A stretch of 64,000 nucleotides of DNA, taken from an uncultured Sulfitobacter sp. (GTDB taxonomy: Bacteria > Pseudomonadota > Alphaproteobacteria > Rhodobacterales > Rhodobacteraceae). The translations under genes and the position numbers were made by a program. Location: contig NZ_CANNBM010000001.1 of NCBI RefSeq assembly GCF_947502895.1, positions 372,001-436,000 of the forward strand, read 5' to 3'. Positions 55,288-64,000 of this stretch are shown in pieces; within the stretch, counting starts at the first letter, position 1; each line of letters opens with the position of its first letter. The notes beneath the pieces were generated by a model. It made no database searches, had not been told where the DNA came from, and saw only the letters and a list, made by a program, of their open reading frames with translations.

Positions 55288-56109
55288 ATGAAAAATGAAA
55301 TCAATCGCCCGCCCATGGCCGTTATTCTGGCCGCAGGCACCGGCTCGCGGCTCAGCCCGCTGACCGACAACTGCCCAAAAAGCCTGCTGTCTGTAGGTGG
55401 ATCTGTCATTCTGGAACGGATGATTCGCAATTGCCTGAGCTGCGGCATGTCCCAGTTCGTGTTAGTGTTGGGTCACCGCGCGGATGAAATCAAGCAATTC
55501 GTCGACAAAACCTTTCGCGGCATACGCGTGACCTATGTGATCAACGACCGCTACCGCGATACAAACACGGGCTATTCCCTGATGCTTGCCGCACCCGCCA
55601 TTGGCACGTCCGAGTTCATCAAGTTCGATGCAGACGTTGTGTTTGACGTGAAAATTCTGCGCCAACTTGTTGATAGCGACTATGCAAACGTCTTGTGCAT
55701 TGATCAAAATATCGCCCTTGAAGACGAAGAGGTTAAGGTCATCACAGATGACCAGATGCAGGTGCTTGAAGTTGGCAAGTCCGTTGATCCCAAGCTGGCA
55801 CTTGGTGAGTCCATTGGGATCGAGAAAATCAGCGCCAAGACGGGTCCCCTGCTTTTTGCGGAACTCGACGAGATGATGGAAAAACGAGAGCATTTTCAGG
55901 AGTATTACGAGGCCGCTTATGCGCGGCTGGTGGTGCAAGGGACGGTCTTTCGTGCACTTGATATCACCGGACTGAACTGGACCGAGATTGATACCGCGAC
56001 AGATTATGCTGCGGCAAACGCGATGTTCGGAACGCCGATCTCGACCATTTCACGTGGGCAACAAAAAGCGATCGACGAGGCCGCCGAAAAGGCAGGCACG
56101 TCTGCGTAG
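55288..56109 (+). CDS. Nucleotidyltransferase, PntC/LicC-like
   Basis: A 273-residue NTP-transferase. The binding loop is VILAAGTGSRLSPLTDNCPKSL (from residue 12, with Lys31), and the metal Asp pair lies in FIKFDADVVFD. PntC enzymes activate 2-aminoethylphosphonate with CTP; LicC activates phosphocholine with the same fold. The presence of a PhnW-like gene and a CDP-alcohol transferase favours the PntC role. It begins 35 bp after the transferase on the same strand. Confidence 0.8.
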   Translation: MKNEINRPPMAVILAAGTGSRLSPLTDNCPKSLLSVGGSVILERMIRNCLSCGMSQFVLVLGHRADEIKQFVDKTFRGIRVTYVINDRYRDTNTGYSLMLAAPAIGTSEFIKFDADVVFDVKILRQLVDSDYANVLCIDQNIALEDEEVKVITDDQMQVLEVGKSVDPKLALGESIGIEKISAKTGPLLFAELDEMMEKREHFQEYYEAAYARLVVQGTVFRALDITGLNWTEIDTATDYAAANAMFGTPISTISRGQQKAIDEAAEKAGTSA

Positions 56110-56218
56110 CCCTCACCAGTCAACACCATCCTGCGCCATGTATGGGCAATGGGTGGACGACCGCAGTCAAACCGCTGCCATTCCGGCACCGGATCGCTGC
56201 AATTTGGAAGGACGTTCC

Positions 56219-56347
56219 ATGGCCAAAGGTAAAAACAGTAACAAAGAGGCAAAGAAGCCAAAGCAAGAAAAGCCGAAAGTGTTGGCGACAGCAAATTCAA
56301 ACGCAGGAAAAGCTGATCTTTCCATTGCTGGTAAAAAGGTGAAGTAA
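56219..56347 (+). CDS. Conserved small basic protein, 42 aa
   Basis: ATG 56219 is preceded by GGAAGGA. The 42 residues are Lys-rich, with MAKGKNSNKEAKKPKQEKPK at the start and SIAGKKVK at the end. Proteins of this kind occur widely in this bacterial group without known role. It lies alone between the phosphonate cassette and groES. Nucleic-acid binding would fit the charge but is a guess. Confidence 0.7.
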   Translation: MAKGKNSNKEAKKPKQEKPKVLATANSNAGKADLSIAGKKVK

Positions 56348-56456
56348 CGCTTTGAGGTCGACTGCAACGAGGCTCATTCTCGGAAAAAGCAATTCCGATG
56401 AAATATACTTCTTGGCCCTATTGTAGTCGCCTCTCACCATAGCCAACTCAACAATA

Positions 56457-56483
56457 TTGGCACTCAGGTGTGGCGAGTGCCAA
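56457..56483 (+). promoter_or_regulatory. CIRCE element (HrcA operator) of groESL
   Basis: TTGGCACTC (56457-56465), nine bases, then GAGTGCCAA (56475-56483): a perfect inverted repeat that differs from the CIRCE consensus TTAGCACTC-N9-GAGTGCTAA by a single symmetric base pair. It lies 54 bp before groES. HrcA binds such sites and represses the operon in the absence of heat stress. Confidence 0.95.
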
Positions 56484-56536
56484 TACGTTTCTAAGCATGC
56501 CACCCCTATCCGGAAATCTTCAAAAGGAGTATTTCC

Positions 56537-56824
56537 ATGCTGTTTACCCCCCTACATGACCGTGTCTTGGTGCGCCGCACCGAAGAAGACGAAAAGACAT
56601 CCGGCGGCTTGATCATCCCCGAAACGGCCAAGGAAAAACCGCAACGCGGTGAAGTTGTGTCTGTCGGTGCAGGTGCCAAAGATGAAACTGGCGCACGCAT
56701 TTCGATGGACGTCAAAGCGGGCGACCAAATCCTGTTCGGGAAATGGTCTGGCACTGAAATTAAGATCGACGGCGAAGAGCTGATGATCATGAAGGAGAGC
56801 GACATCTTGGGCATTATGGCCTGA
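56537..56824 (+). CDS. groES: Co-chaperonin GroES
   Basis: A 95-residue heptamer subunit that caps GroEL. It shows [10 protein letters not shown] at the start, the mobile loop [20 protein letters not shown], and EYLLMKE-like end [14 protein letters not shown]. An AAAGGAG ribosome site precedes ATG 56537. It is governed by the CIRCE site upstream and co-transcribed with groEL 44 bp later. Confidence 0.97.
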   Translation: MLFTPLHDRVLVRRTEEDEKTSGGLIIPETAKEKPQRGEVVSVGAGAKDETGARISMDVKAGDQILFGKWSGTEIKIDGEELMIMKESDILGIMA

Positions 56825-56847
56825 ACGACGCTGTCTCTTTCACATAA

Positions 56848-58512
<1,665 letters not shown>

Positions 58513-58530
58513 ACCAACCGCAAACAAGGT

Positions 58531-58550
58531 CCGCAGGCATGTGTCTGCGG
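58531..58550 (+). terminator. Hairpin after groEL
   Basis: CCGCAG and CTGCGG (58531-58536 and 58545-58550) form a six-base stem with an eight-base loop, 18 bp after the groEL stop. There is no T-run, so it may be an mRNA 3' stem or a Rho-aided stop. Confidence 0.4.
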
Positions 58551-58626
58551 GCTGTCTCGCCCGCGTGGATATATAACTTAATAGATGCTGTCCAAAATGG
58601 ACGGCACTGTTTCAATTGGAAAACCC

Positions 58627-58875
58627 ATGAAAAACGTAACTCTTGTTGCTGCGCTTGCGGCTTCTGTTGCTTTCTCTGCAAATGCTATGACAACCGAGAT
58701 TGATACCGATGGAGATGGGATGGCCTCGCTTTCGGAGCTTTTGGTTTTCTACCCAGAACTCACGGAAGAATTATTCCGCGAAATGGACACAGATGGTGAT
58801 GGTTTAATAAACGACGAAGAGATGGCCATTGCTGTTGATCTTGGCATGCTTGCCGATCCGGACATCGATGTATGA
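58627..58875 (+). CDS. Secreted EF-hand protein
   Basis: An 82-residue protein with a signal peptide (cleaved near NAMT). Two calcium-binding loops are visible: DTDGDGMASLSE and DTDGDGLINDEE, in a normal EF-hand pair. It would act in the periplasm as a calcium sensor or buffer. The stop overlaps the SPW gene start by 4 bp, so the two may be translated together. Confidence 0.85.
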   Translation: MKNVTLVAALAASVAFSANAMTTEIDTDGDGMASLSELLVFYPELTEELFREMDTDGDGLINDEEMAIAVDLGMLADPDIDV

Positions 58876-59258
58876 AGCCCGATTTTACAGTTCACCCCAT
58901 GCAGCACCTTGCAGTGTTCAGATGGACCTTTGCTGCATCCGGCCTATGGCTGATGTTATCCCCATTTTTGCTTTTTGCGGGCGAGGCAGCCAAAAACGAT
59001 CTTTTCGTCGGTGAGGCAGGGCTGATGATGATTTCGGGCTTTCTGGCTCTTGTCATCGCAGGCTAGAGTTGTAGCAGACATAATCTGATGCCGCCGTACT
59101 TGGGCCTCGTTCTGGGACTTGGTGTGTTTCTCGCACCATGGCTTGCCGAATTCGCCGATAGGTTGGTAACCTGGAATGCCGCAGTTATTGGGGTGATCCT
59201 GTCTGTGGTCGCATTCTTCGAGTTACTGCACGACCAACCAGCACCTAGTAATCGATGA
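58872..59258 (+). pseudogene. SPW-repeat membrane protein split by an in-frame TAG
   Basis: ATG 58872 opens a 64-codon frame with SGLWLMLSPFLLF, ending at TAG 59064-59066. The same frame then continues without further stop to TGA 59256-59258 with GLGVFLAPWLAEFADRLVTWNAAVIGVILSVVAFFELL, the second SPW-type repeat. Together they make one 128-residue two-repeat protein. ATG 59088 could restart the second half but has no clear ribosome site. Nonsense mutation, two-peptide assembly or readthrough are all possible; the first is most likely. Confidence 0.7.
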
Positions 59259-59263
59259 TAAAC

Positions 59264-59290
59264 TGTGTGGGGCGTAAAACGTCCCACACA
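59264..59290. terminator. Long perfect hairpin after the SPW gene
   Basis: TGTGTGGGGCG (59264-59274) pairs with CGTCCCACACA (59280-59290) over 11 bases, one of them a G-U pair, around a five-base loop. It lies six bases after the SPW stop and has no T-run, but should be a firm RNA 3' end or bidirectional stop. Confidence 0.6.
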
Positions 59291-59784
59291 TCGCCTTGCT
59301 GCGCATCTGCCAAAGGCTATCCCTTCAACTCAAGTTTGATAAAGAACTGGCCTACCTAACGTCTGAATTCAGATAGCTTCGCTGGACTGAAACAGGTGAA
59401 ATGTGTCCTTAGAACTTTATGGATGTCTCTAATCTTGAACCCATCGTAGAAGTGCGTGCCGCTTCGGAAGCCCGAAACATGAACGAAAGAAAGCTGACGT
59501 TCGTTCCCTTTGCAGCATCGGTCAAAATGGGCTCGAAGCCGACCTTCGCTGCAATTGCGAACTACACTCTAGCTGGGCTACTGTCTCTTACATAGCTCGC
59601 CTTTGAGGTTGGCTCACGAAGAAATAGGGCATTGCCCGTGATCGCCGTATCAATGCGGTCGTGTTTCGCGCTGATCTGGATCAGCCTCTACCTACAGCCT
59701 GAACCTGTTGCTCCAGCAACGCTTTCCCGTTCGGCCTCTACGGCACGTCTTCTCCCGCACCCCCTTGATACAGAGACGGCGCGC
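59291..59784. other. Intergenic, degenerate repeat, no gene seen
   Basis: No convincing gene. Near 59510-59570 lies the copy of the dispersed degenerate repeat mentioned for 51510-51640. The stretch borders the phage remnant on its right. Confidence 0.45.
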
Positions 59785-60546
59785 TCATTCTGGCGCCAGT
59801 GGTGGTCCATCATCAGCCAACGGGGCGCTATTCTCGCCCGTAACGTTGTCTCCGCCACCGTTTAAGGGGGCTTTGGACCCTTTCTGCTGGATATCAGTCA
59901 GCATTTCAGAAATAGCGTCGACAACCTAGTCCTTAGCTTCTTGTCGGAACATGCCGAGATGCTTTGCAATCTTCTTGGACGCGGCCATGCGGTCGATGGT
60001 CATCACCTTTATGCTGTTCTGTGTGATCTGCACGCCGCCGAAGGCCAGCGCCGCGTCTTTGTCCAGCATGGCGCTCGGGTGGAACACAACGCGCATTTCG
60101 CCTTCTCCGTCGCACATCGGGCAGTCTGGGTGCGGTAACAGCTTGCGTGAATATCCATAGCCGCCCATGTCGTTTGGTGCGGTTTCAACTTCTTTAATCT
60201 TGTCGGGAAGGCGGTTGTAAGCCGCAAGTTCCTTCTCAAACTCTGCTGGTACTCGCCAATGATATTCGTGGTGATCGCCGTGACAGTATCGGCATGCGTC
60301 ATAGACAATCTCTGACAGCTCGCACGGATCATGGTTCACCACAGCACGCCACAGCCGCAACTGTTCGGCATAATCATCAACAACCTTCGCGTCAGCTTCG
60401 GCGTGCAAACTGCTGAGCATCTGGACGATATGAGGTTTTCTGAGGAGTTTGTAGGACTCTGCAGCTGCAGTCTGTCGCGTTTTTGCGGTGTAACCCGCTC
60501 TGACATACGCCTCGGTGCCATTGCTCAGCTTCATGTACTGGCGCAC
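59785..60546 (-). pseudogene. Phage terminase small subunit, broken
   Basis: The frame opening at GTG 60546 reads VRQYMKLSNGTEAYVRAGYT, then ESYKLLRKPHIVQML, the HTH part of Terminase_2 small subunits, and continues with CRYCHG...CPMCDGEGE zinc-like pairs to a TAG at 59926-59928. The same frame goes on as VVDAISEMLTDIQQKGSKAPL to TGA 59785, a natural C-terminus. Upstream of the GTG the frame also carries TPSPREREF, the normal beginning, but with no start codon before a TAG at 60610. It seems to have lost both its start and its full length. Confidence 0.75.
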
Positions 60547-60731
60547 GAACTCCCGCTCTCTGGGGCTAGGTGTCTTTGTGCGGGGCTGTCGAAGGGATTT
60601 TGACGGGGCCTACGGGCGCTCTCTCTCGCTGCGGCTGAACATGATATCGCTTGCGAAGTATCTGCAAACCTATCGCCTCGGTCAAACACGCCTTATTGAG
60701 ACGAAACAAAGGGCCGCACTGGCCTCCTGAT

Positions 60732-60854
60732 CTACCTGCGGCGCCGTGTCGTCGCTCCCGCGGCAATGGTCCCTGACAGGCGGTCAAAATCCTCACGCAG
60801 CGCACGCACAGCGGCGCTCTGACCGTCACGCAACTCTTCAATGGCAAGCAGGGC
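60732..60854 (-). pseudogene. Phage gene fragment upstream of the terminase
   Basis: An open stretch of 41 codons ends at TAG 60732. Its text, LLAIEELRDGQSAAVRALREDFDRLSGTIAAG and a run of Arg, reads as the C-terminus of a small phage protein of the kind found upstream of terminase genes. A TAA lies just before it at 60855-60857. It has no start codon and is probably a scrap of the same prophage. Confidence 0.45.
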
Positions 60855-61075
60855 TTAGGCTTTCAGCGCCATAATTTGCAACGTCTGAAGCCGTATGCGC
60901 ATCAAATTGGGCGGACAGCAGTCATTCGCTGCGGATTTGAGCGCTCTGGGGCCATCTCAAGAAAGCAGCCGCTCAAAGAGCGGTCAATGCAACAAATGCT
61001 GCCACTGATCTAATCAGGTCTGAGAGCCCAAATTGTCATAAGTCAGCCAGCAGCGAATGTTTTTTTCTTGGGCTG

Positions 61076-61414
61076 TCAGAACTCGGTGAATGGAAGCCGC
61101 AGTTCGAGCGTCTGCTCAGGCACGACTTTCTTCAGATCACTGGCTTCGCAGCGTAGATCCGTTACCTATTCAGTTATCGCAGCACGCGCTGTGTCAGCTG
61201 CCAGCCGCCGCTTACCAGCTTCTATGAAGTCCTTGGACCATTTGTAATAGATGCCCTGAGAACTCCCCTCACGGCGGCACAGTTCAGCGATGCTGTCCTC
61301 ACCGCACAGGCCATCCAGCGCGATGCGGATCTTCTCTTCAGATGAATAATGCTTGCGGGTGGCACGTTTGATATCTTTGACGATCTTCTCGCCAGGGTTT
61401 TTGCAATGTTCCAT
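61076..61414 (-). mobile_element. IS3-family OrfA remnant
   Basis: ATG 61414 opens RATRKHYSSEEKIRIALDGL, EDSIAELCRREG, IYYKWSKDFIEAGKRRLA, which is the helix-turn-helix of IS3-family OrfA. A TAG at 61166-61168 interrupts it; the frame continues as VTDLRCEASDLKKVVPEQTLELRL to TGA 61076, matching the normal OrfA end. No OrfB and no clear terminal inverted repeats were found. It cannot move by itself. Confidence 0.8.
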
Positions 61415-61752
61415 TGGTCTGTCTCATCTTCCACTCCTCAGTGGTTACGATGAGCCAAGAACACTCTTTTCGCAAATTGCCCTCTTTGGCCCCATAAGCG
61501 CTGACGTCAGACAGTCTTCGATACGTTGGTGACGGCCCACGGCAAGACTGTGGCTGACCTGCCAACCTATGACACGGCGCGCGATGCGCGTGCGGCGACG
61601 GGCGGCTGACCGCAAGAGGCAGTTCCAAAATGCGATGGGCTGCGCAAAAATGCTTGATCTTGGACCCGAGACTGTCGGAATATATCACCTATGGACCAAA
61701 TCGATAGAGACCGGCAACGCGTCAAGCGTCGCAAGCAAAGGGCGACGGGGAT
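61415..61752. other. Debris between the IS remnant and the RTX gene
   Basis: One readable fragment is on the plus strand at about 61517-61609, FDTLVTAHGKTVADLPTYDTARDARAATGG then stop, without a start; given the surroundings it may be phage-derived. The rest has no recognisable gene. The stretch ends at an in-frame TAG (61705) before the RTX/DUF4214 gene. Confidence 0.4.
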
Positions 61753-64000
61753 TTGACATATTTTGATGAGCTTATTCGCAAAGTAGCTTCTGCAAACGAT
61801 CTGGACCCAAGCATCGTTGATTTCGGCGTTCTGGCAAAGGTCTGGCGCTCCCCTGTCAGCAAGCTGAATTTTGATGCGGTCAACACAGTCGACATCTCTG
61901 AATCGGGCTGGATTGATATCTCGGACCCGATGCGGCCCGGCAATCTTGCGGTCTACGAGGGCGATTCAGTCCAGTTTTACCATGGCTTGATCAATCAGGT
62001 CACGGATGCGCCGATCTCGGGCTGGTGGCGCGATTGGGGCAAAAGCTGGTATGAGGACCATGAGATATCAATCCGGCTGACGGGGATCGACCAAGGGTCG
62101 TCCAAGGATACGGGAGAATGGAGCCTCTATTACGGGGCGGACCTCATGGACTTCGAAAACGCGTCAATGGAGCTTGAGAGCGTCAATGGGTTCGATACGT
62201 TTACGCTCCGTACACAGCTCGATAGCATCTACAGCGCCGATGCGTGGAACAACCGTCTGCGCAGTGAATTCCACTTGTCCTCTGACTATGCGGACCTGAA
62301 CAGCCAAACCGAAGGTCTGGCCGACCCTAATGAGCAGTTACGCATTCAAACGGTGGATATCACTCCGGTTTGGACCAATCCGTACTTTAACTTTATTGGC
62401 GAATACACCATTCCCGCGCTGGAATTCGATGTCGATGAAGGGATTGATGGACCTGTCAAGGTCGGTGACACCAGCTATGAAGAATTCACCATTGGATCGG
62501 GCGAGTTCGACGGTGAAATCTCACGCGGAGTGTCGGCGCAGTTCAACTACATTGATCTGCCCGATTACACCTATCGCCGCTGGCCCGAGAACATCGCCTT
62601 TGAACCCCAGCCTGTGTTTCAGCACACGGTTAACGACTATGTTGTTGTGCCGACCTATCGCAGCTTGGATGGGGGATCTTTCAGTTTCAATGTGATTGGC
62701 GCGAGCGCGGGCTACGAAGACGTCGAGGTGTTCGCGGGCTATTTGGGCGCACCTGATTTGCCCGCAGCGATCTATGGAGAGCTGGAGGTCCGCGGCAACA
62801 GGTTAGTCTACACTCCGCGCGCAGAATTCGACACGTTCCGCTTTGATTATCTCAACTACTACATCGTTGAACCTGACGGTGATGTCCAATTCAAGTCGCT
62901 CGAAATCACCTCCTACGAAGGCTTCTTTTTCGGCTATGGGACTGAGACCGGAGGGTTAGAGGAAAGCTGGACCCACCCCGACTTTGGCAGTGCGGGCTTT
63001 GTCGAAACCATGTTGGACGAAACCTATACCGGATCGAGCGGAGGCGACTGGATCGATGGCGGTTGGGGTAAAGACACCCTGCGCGGCGAGGCGGGCCAGG
63101 ACTTTATCGTCGGTGGCGCTGGGGCGGATCTTTTGGAAGGCGGGGCAGGAGACGATACATTGTTCTCTGGCACAACCCTTGACGACATACGGGCTGACGG
63201 CGATGACACTGTGTCGGGGGGCATGGGCATCGACATCGCATATTTCCTTGACCGGCGCGACGATGTCACGATCGCGCGCGAAGGCACCGCCTTGCGGATT
63301 ACATCATCTGAGGGCAGTGATCTGGTGCTCTCAGATGTGGAACAAGTTGCCTTTGAAGCGGGTAACTTTGACACGCTGGTCACCTACCGTTTTGCCGAGC
63401 TTTGGGGTGAGAATATCGCCCCCGCACCCCGCGCCACCGAGACCGTGCGCGTTTACGGCACTGAGGGCGGCGGGCGCTTGATCGGCAGCAGCATTGGCGA
63501 CATCATCCACGGAGACGGGCTGCGGGCTCAGTATTTCGACACAGAGGCAAACGCCGTCTTCCGCCTGTACCAAGCCACGTTGGGCCGTGCACCCGATGCT
63601 GCCGGTCACGTCCAATGGACCACGCAGATCGCCATGGACGAGACGAGCCTTGACCAGATCGCGCAAGGCTTCGTAGGCAGTCGAGAGTTTCAGTCGCAAT
63701 ATGGCGGGCTTGATGCCTCTGCCTTTGTGACGTTGCTCTATCAAAACGTACTGGGCCGCGATCCCGATGCGGCGGGGCTTGCCAGCTGGACCAGCAACTT
63801 AGCAGGCGGAGCTTCGCGCGAAAGTGTGGTGCTGGGCTTTTCCCAAAGCCGCGAGTTCATCCAAAGCACCACTGCGGACGCGCGTTCCTTTGCGGCGGGT
63901 GCGGATCCGGCGTCGTGGTCGGATGATGTTTTCCGCTTGTACCTAGCGACGTTGGACCGCGCACCTGATATTGGCGGATTCACAGCTTGGTCGGATCGAT
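61753..64000 (+). CDS. Large RTX-repeat protein with DUF4214 domains, runs off the window
   Basis: An uninterrupted frame of about 749 codons with no stop up to the window end. The N-terminal 400 residues are of unknown type (YFDELIRKVASANDLDP, WWRDWGKSWYED). RTX nonapeptides follow at about 63037-63170 (GGDWIDGGWGKDTL, GGAGADLLEGGAGDDTL), then DUF4214 units from about 63540 (FRLYQATLGRAPDAAG, LYQNVLGRDPDAAGLASW, a third beginning at the edge). It is probably secreted by a type I system and binds calcium. No ATG lies before 61930; TTG 61753 opens LTYFDEL, so the true start is uncertain and may have been lost. Confidence 0.8.
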   Translation, partial: MTYFDELIRKVASANDLDPSIVDFGVLAKVWRSPVSKLNFDAVNTVDISESGWIDISDPMRPGNLAVYEGDSVQFYHGLINQVTDAPISGWWRDWGKSWYEDHEISIRLTGIDQGSSKDTGEWSLYYGADLMDFENASMELESVNGFDTFTLRTQLDSIYSADAWNNRLRSEFHLSSDYADLNSQTEGLADPNEQLRIQTVDITPVWTNPYFNFIGEYTIPALEFDVDEGIDGPVKVGDTSYEEFTIGSGEFDGEISRGVSAQFNYIDLPDYTYRRWPENIAFEPQPVFQHTVNDYVVVPTYRSLDGGSFSFNVIGASAGYEDVEVFAGYLGAPDLPAAIYGELEVRGNRLVYTPRAEFDTFRFDYLNYYIVEPDGDVQFKSLEITSYEGFFFGYGTETGGLEESWTHPDFGSAGFVETMLDETYTGSSGGDWIDGGWGKDTLRGEAGQDFIVGGAGADLLEGGAGDDTLFSGTTLDDIRADGDDTVSGGMGIDIAYFLDRRDDVTIAREGTALRITSSEGSDLVLSDVEQVAFEAGNFDTLVTYRFAELWGENIAPAPRATETVRVYGTEGGGRLIGSSIGDIIHGDGLRAQYFDTEANAVFRLYQATLGRAPDAAGHVQWTTQIAMDETSLDQIAQGFVGSREFQSQYGGLDASAFVTLLYQNVLGRDPDAAGLASWTSNLAGGASRESVVLGFSQSREFIQSTTADARSFAAGADPASWSDDVFRLYLATLDRAPDIGGFTAWSDR

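Overview
The window reads as chromosomal DNA from a marine alphaproteobacterium of the Roseobacter group (Rhodobacteraceae), possibly Sulfitobacter-like; the genus cannot be fixed from sequence alone. Grounds: an alphaproteobacterial type-A RNase P RNA, a DUF1127 gene beside a LysR regulator, an XRE regulator of rhodobacteral type, DUF1272, a BapA-like type I secreted adhesin, a CIRCE-controlled groESL pair, and dense, high-GC, mostly intact gene packing.

Layout. 437-10,450: housekeeping and purine genes (fthC, mgtE, guanine and 8-oxoguanine deaminases, hisN), regulators, a Bax-inhibitor-like membrane protein, and a decayed P-loop kinase-like gene. 10,280-16,850: rpmG, rnpB, an amidase, gatA/gatC, a UPF0173 hydrolase, tadA and rluB. 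17,170-26,370: a co-directional run of TerC, a 29-residue membrane peptide, XpaC, TelA, a DUF2927 lipoprotein, a secreted unknown, an SPFH-GYF protein, RidA, a cytochrome b561-like protein, a zinc-ribbon membrane protein, a nitroreductase and dtd. 26,428-34,438: a type I secretion system with its probable Ig-repeat adhesin substrate. 34,767-42,026: a CocE-type hydrolase followed by a dipeptide-type ABC importer whose second permease seems to have had its leader split by a 68-bp insertion. 42,133-50,901: a deacetylase, then a ten-gene iron operon (55-aa ORF, hemP, Cys-rich unknown, imelysin, porin, bfd, bfr, di-haem DUF1111, second imelysin, DUF1513) behind tandem overlapping palindromes that look like an iron-responsive operator. 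51,020-53,297: gene-poor DNA around one HAD phosphatase. 53,298-56,109: a three-gene phosphonate head-group cassette (PhnW-like aminotransferase, CDP-alcohol transferase, PntC-like nucleotidyltransferase). 56,219-58,875: a small basic protein, groESL and an EF-hand protein. 58,872-61,750: decayed DNA holding a split SPW gene, a broken phage terminase small subunit, a phage scrap and an IS3 OrfA remnant. 61,753 to the end: a large RTX/DUF4214 protein that leaves the window.

The parts most worth following are the iron operon with its two unknown leading proteins and operator, the TelA/XpaC/SPFH membrane-stress run, the phosphonate cassette lacking local PEP mutase, the insertion-split permease, and several genes whose decay or missed small neighbours are visible only when all frames are read together. 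No CRISPR array, tRNA or rRNA gene was recognised.
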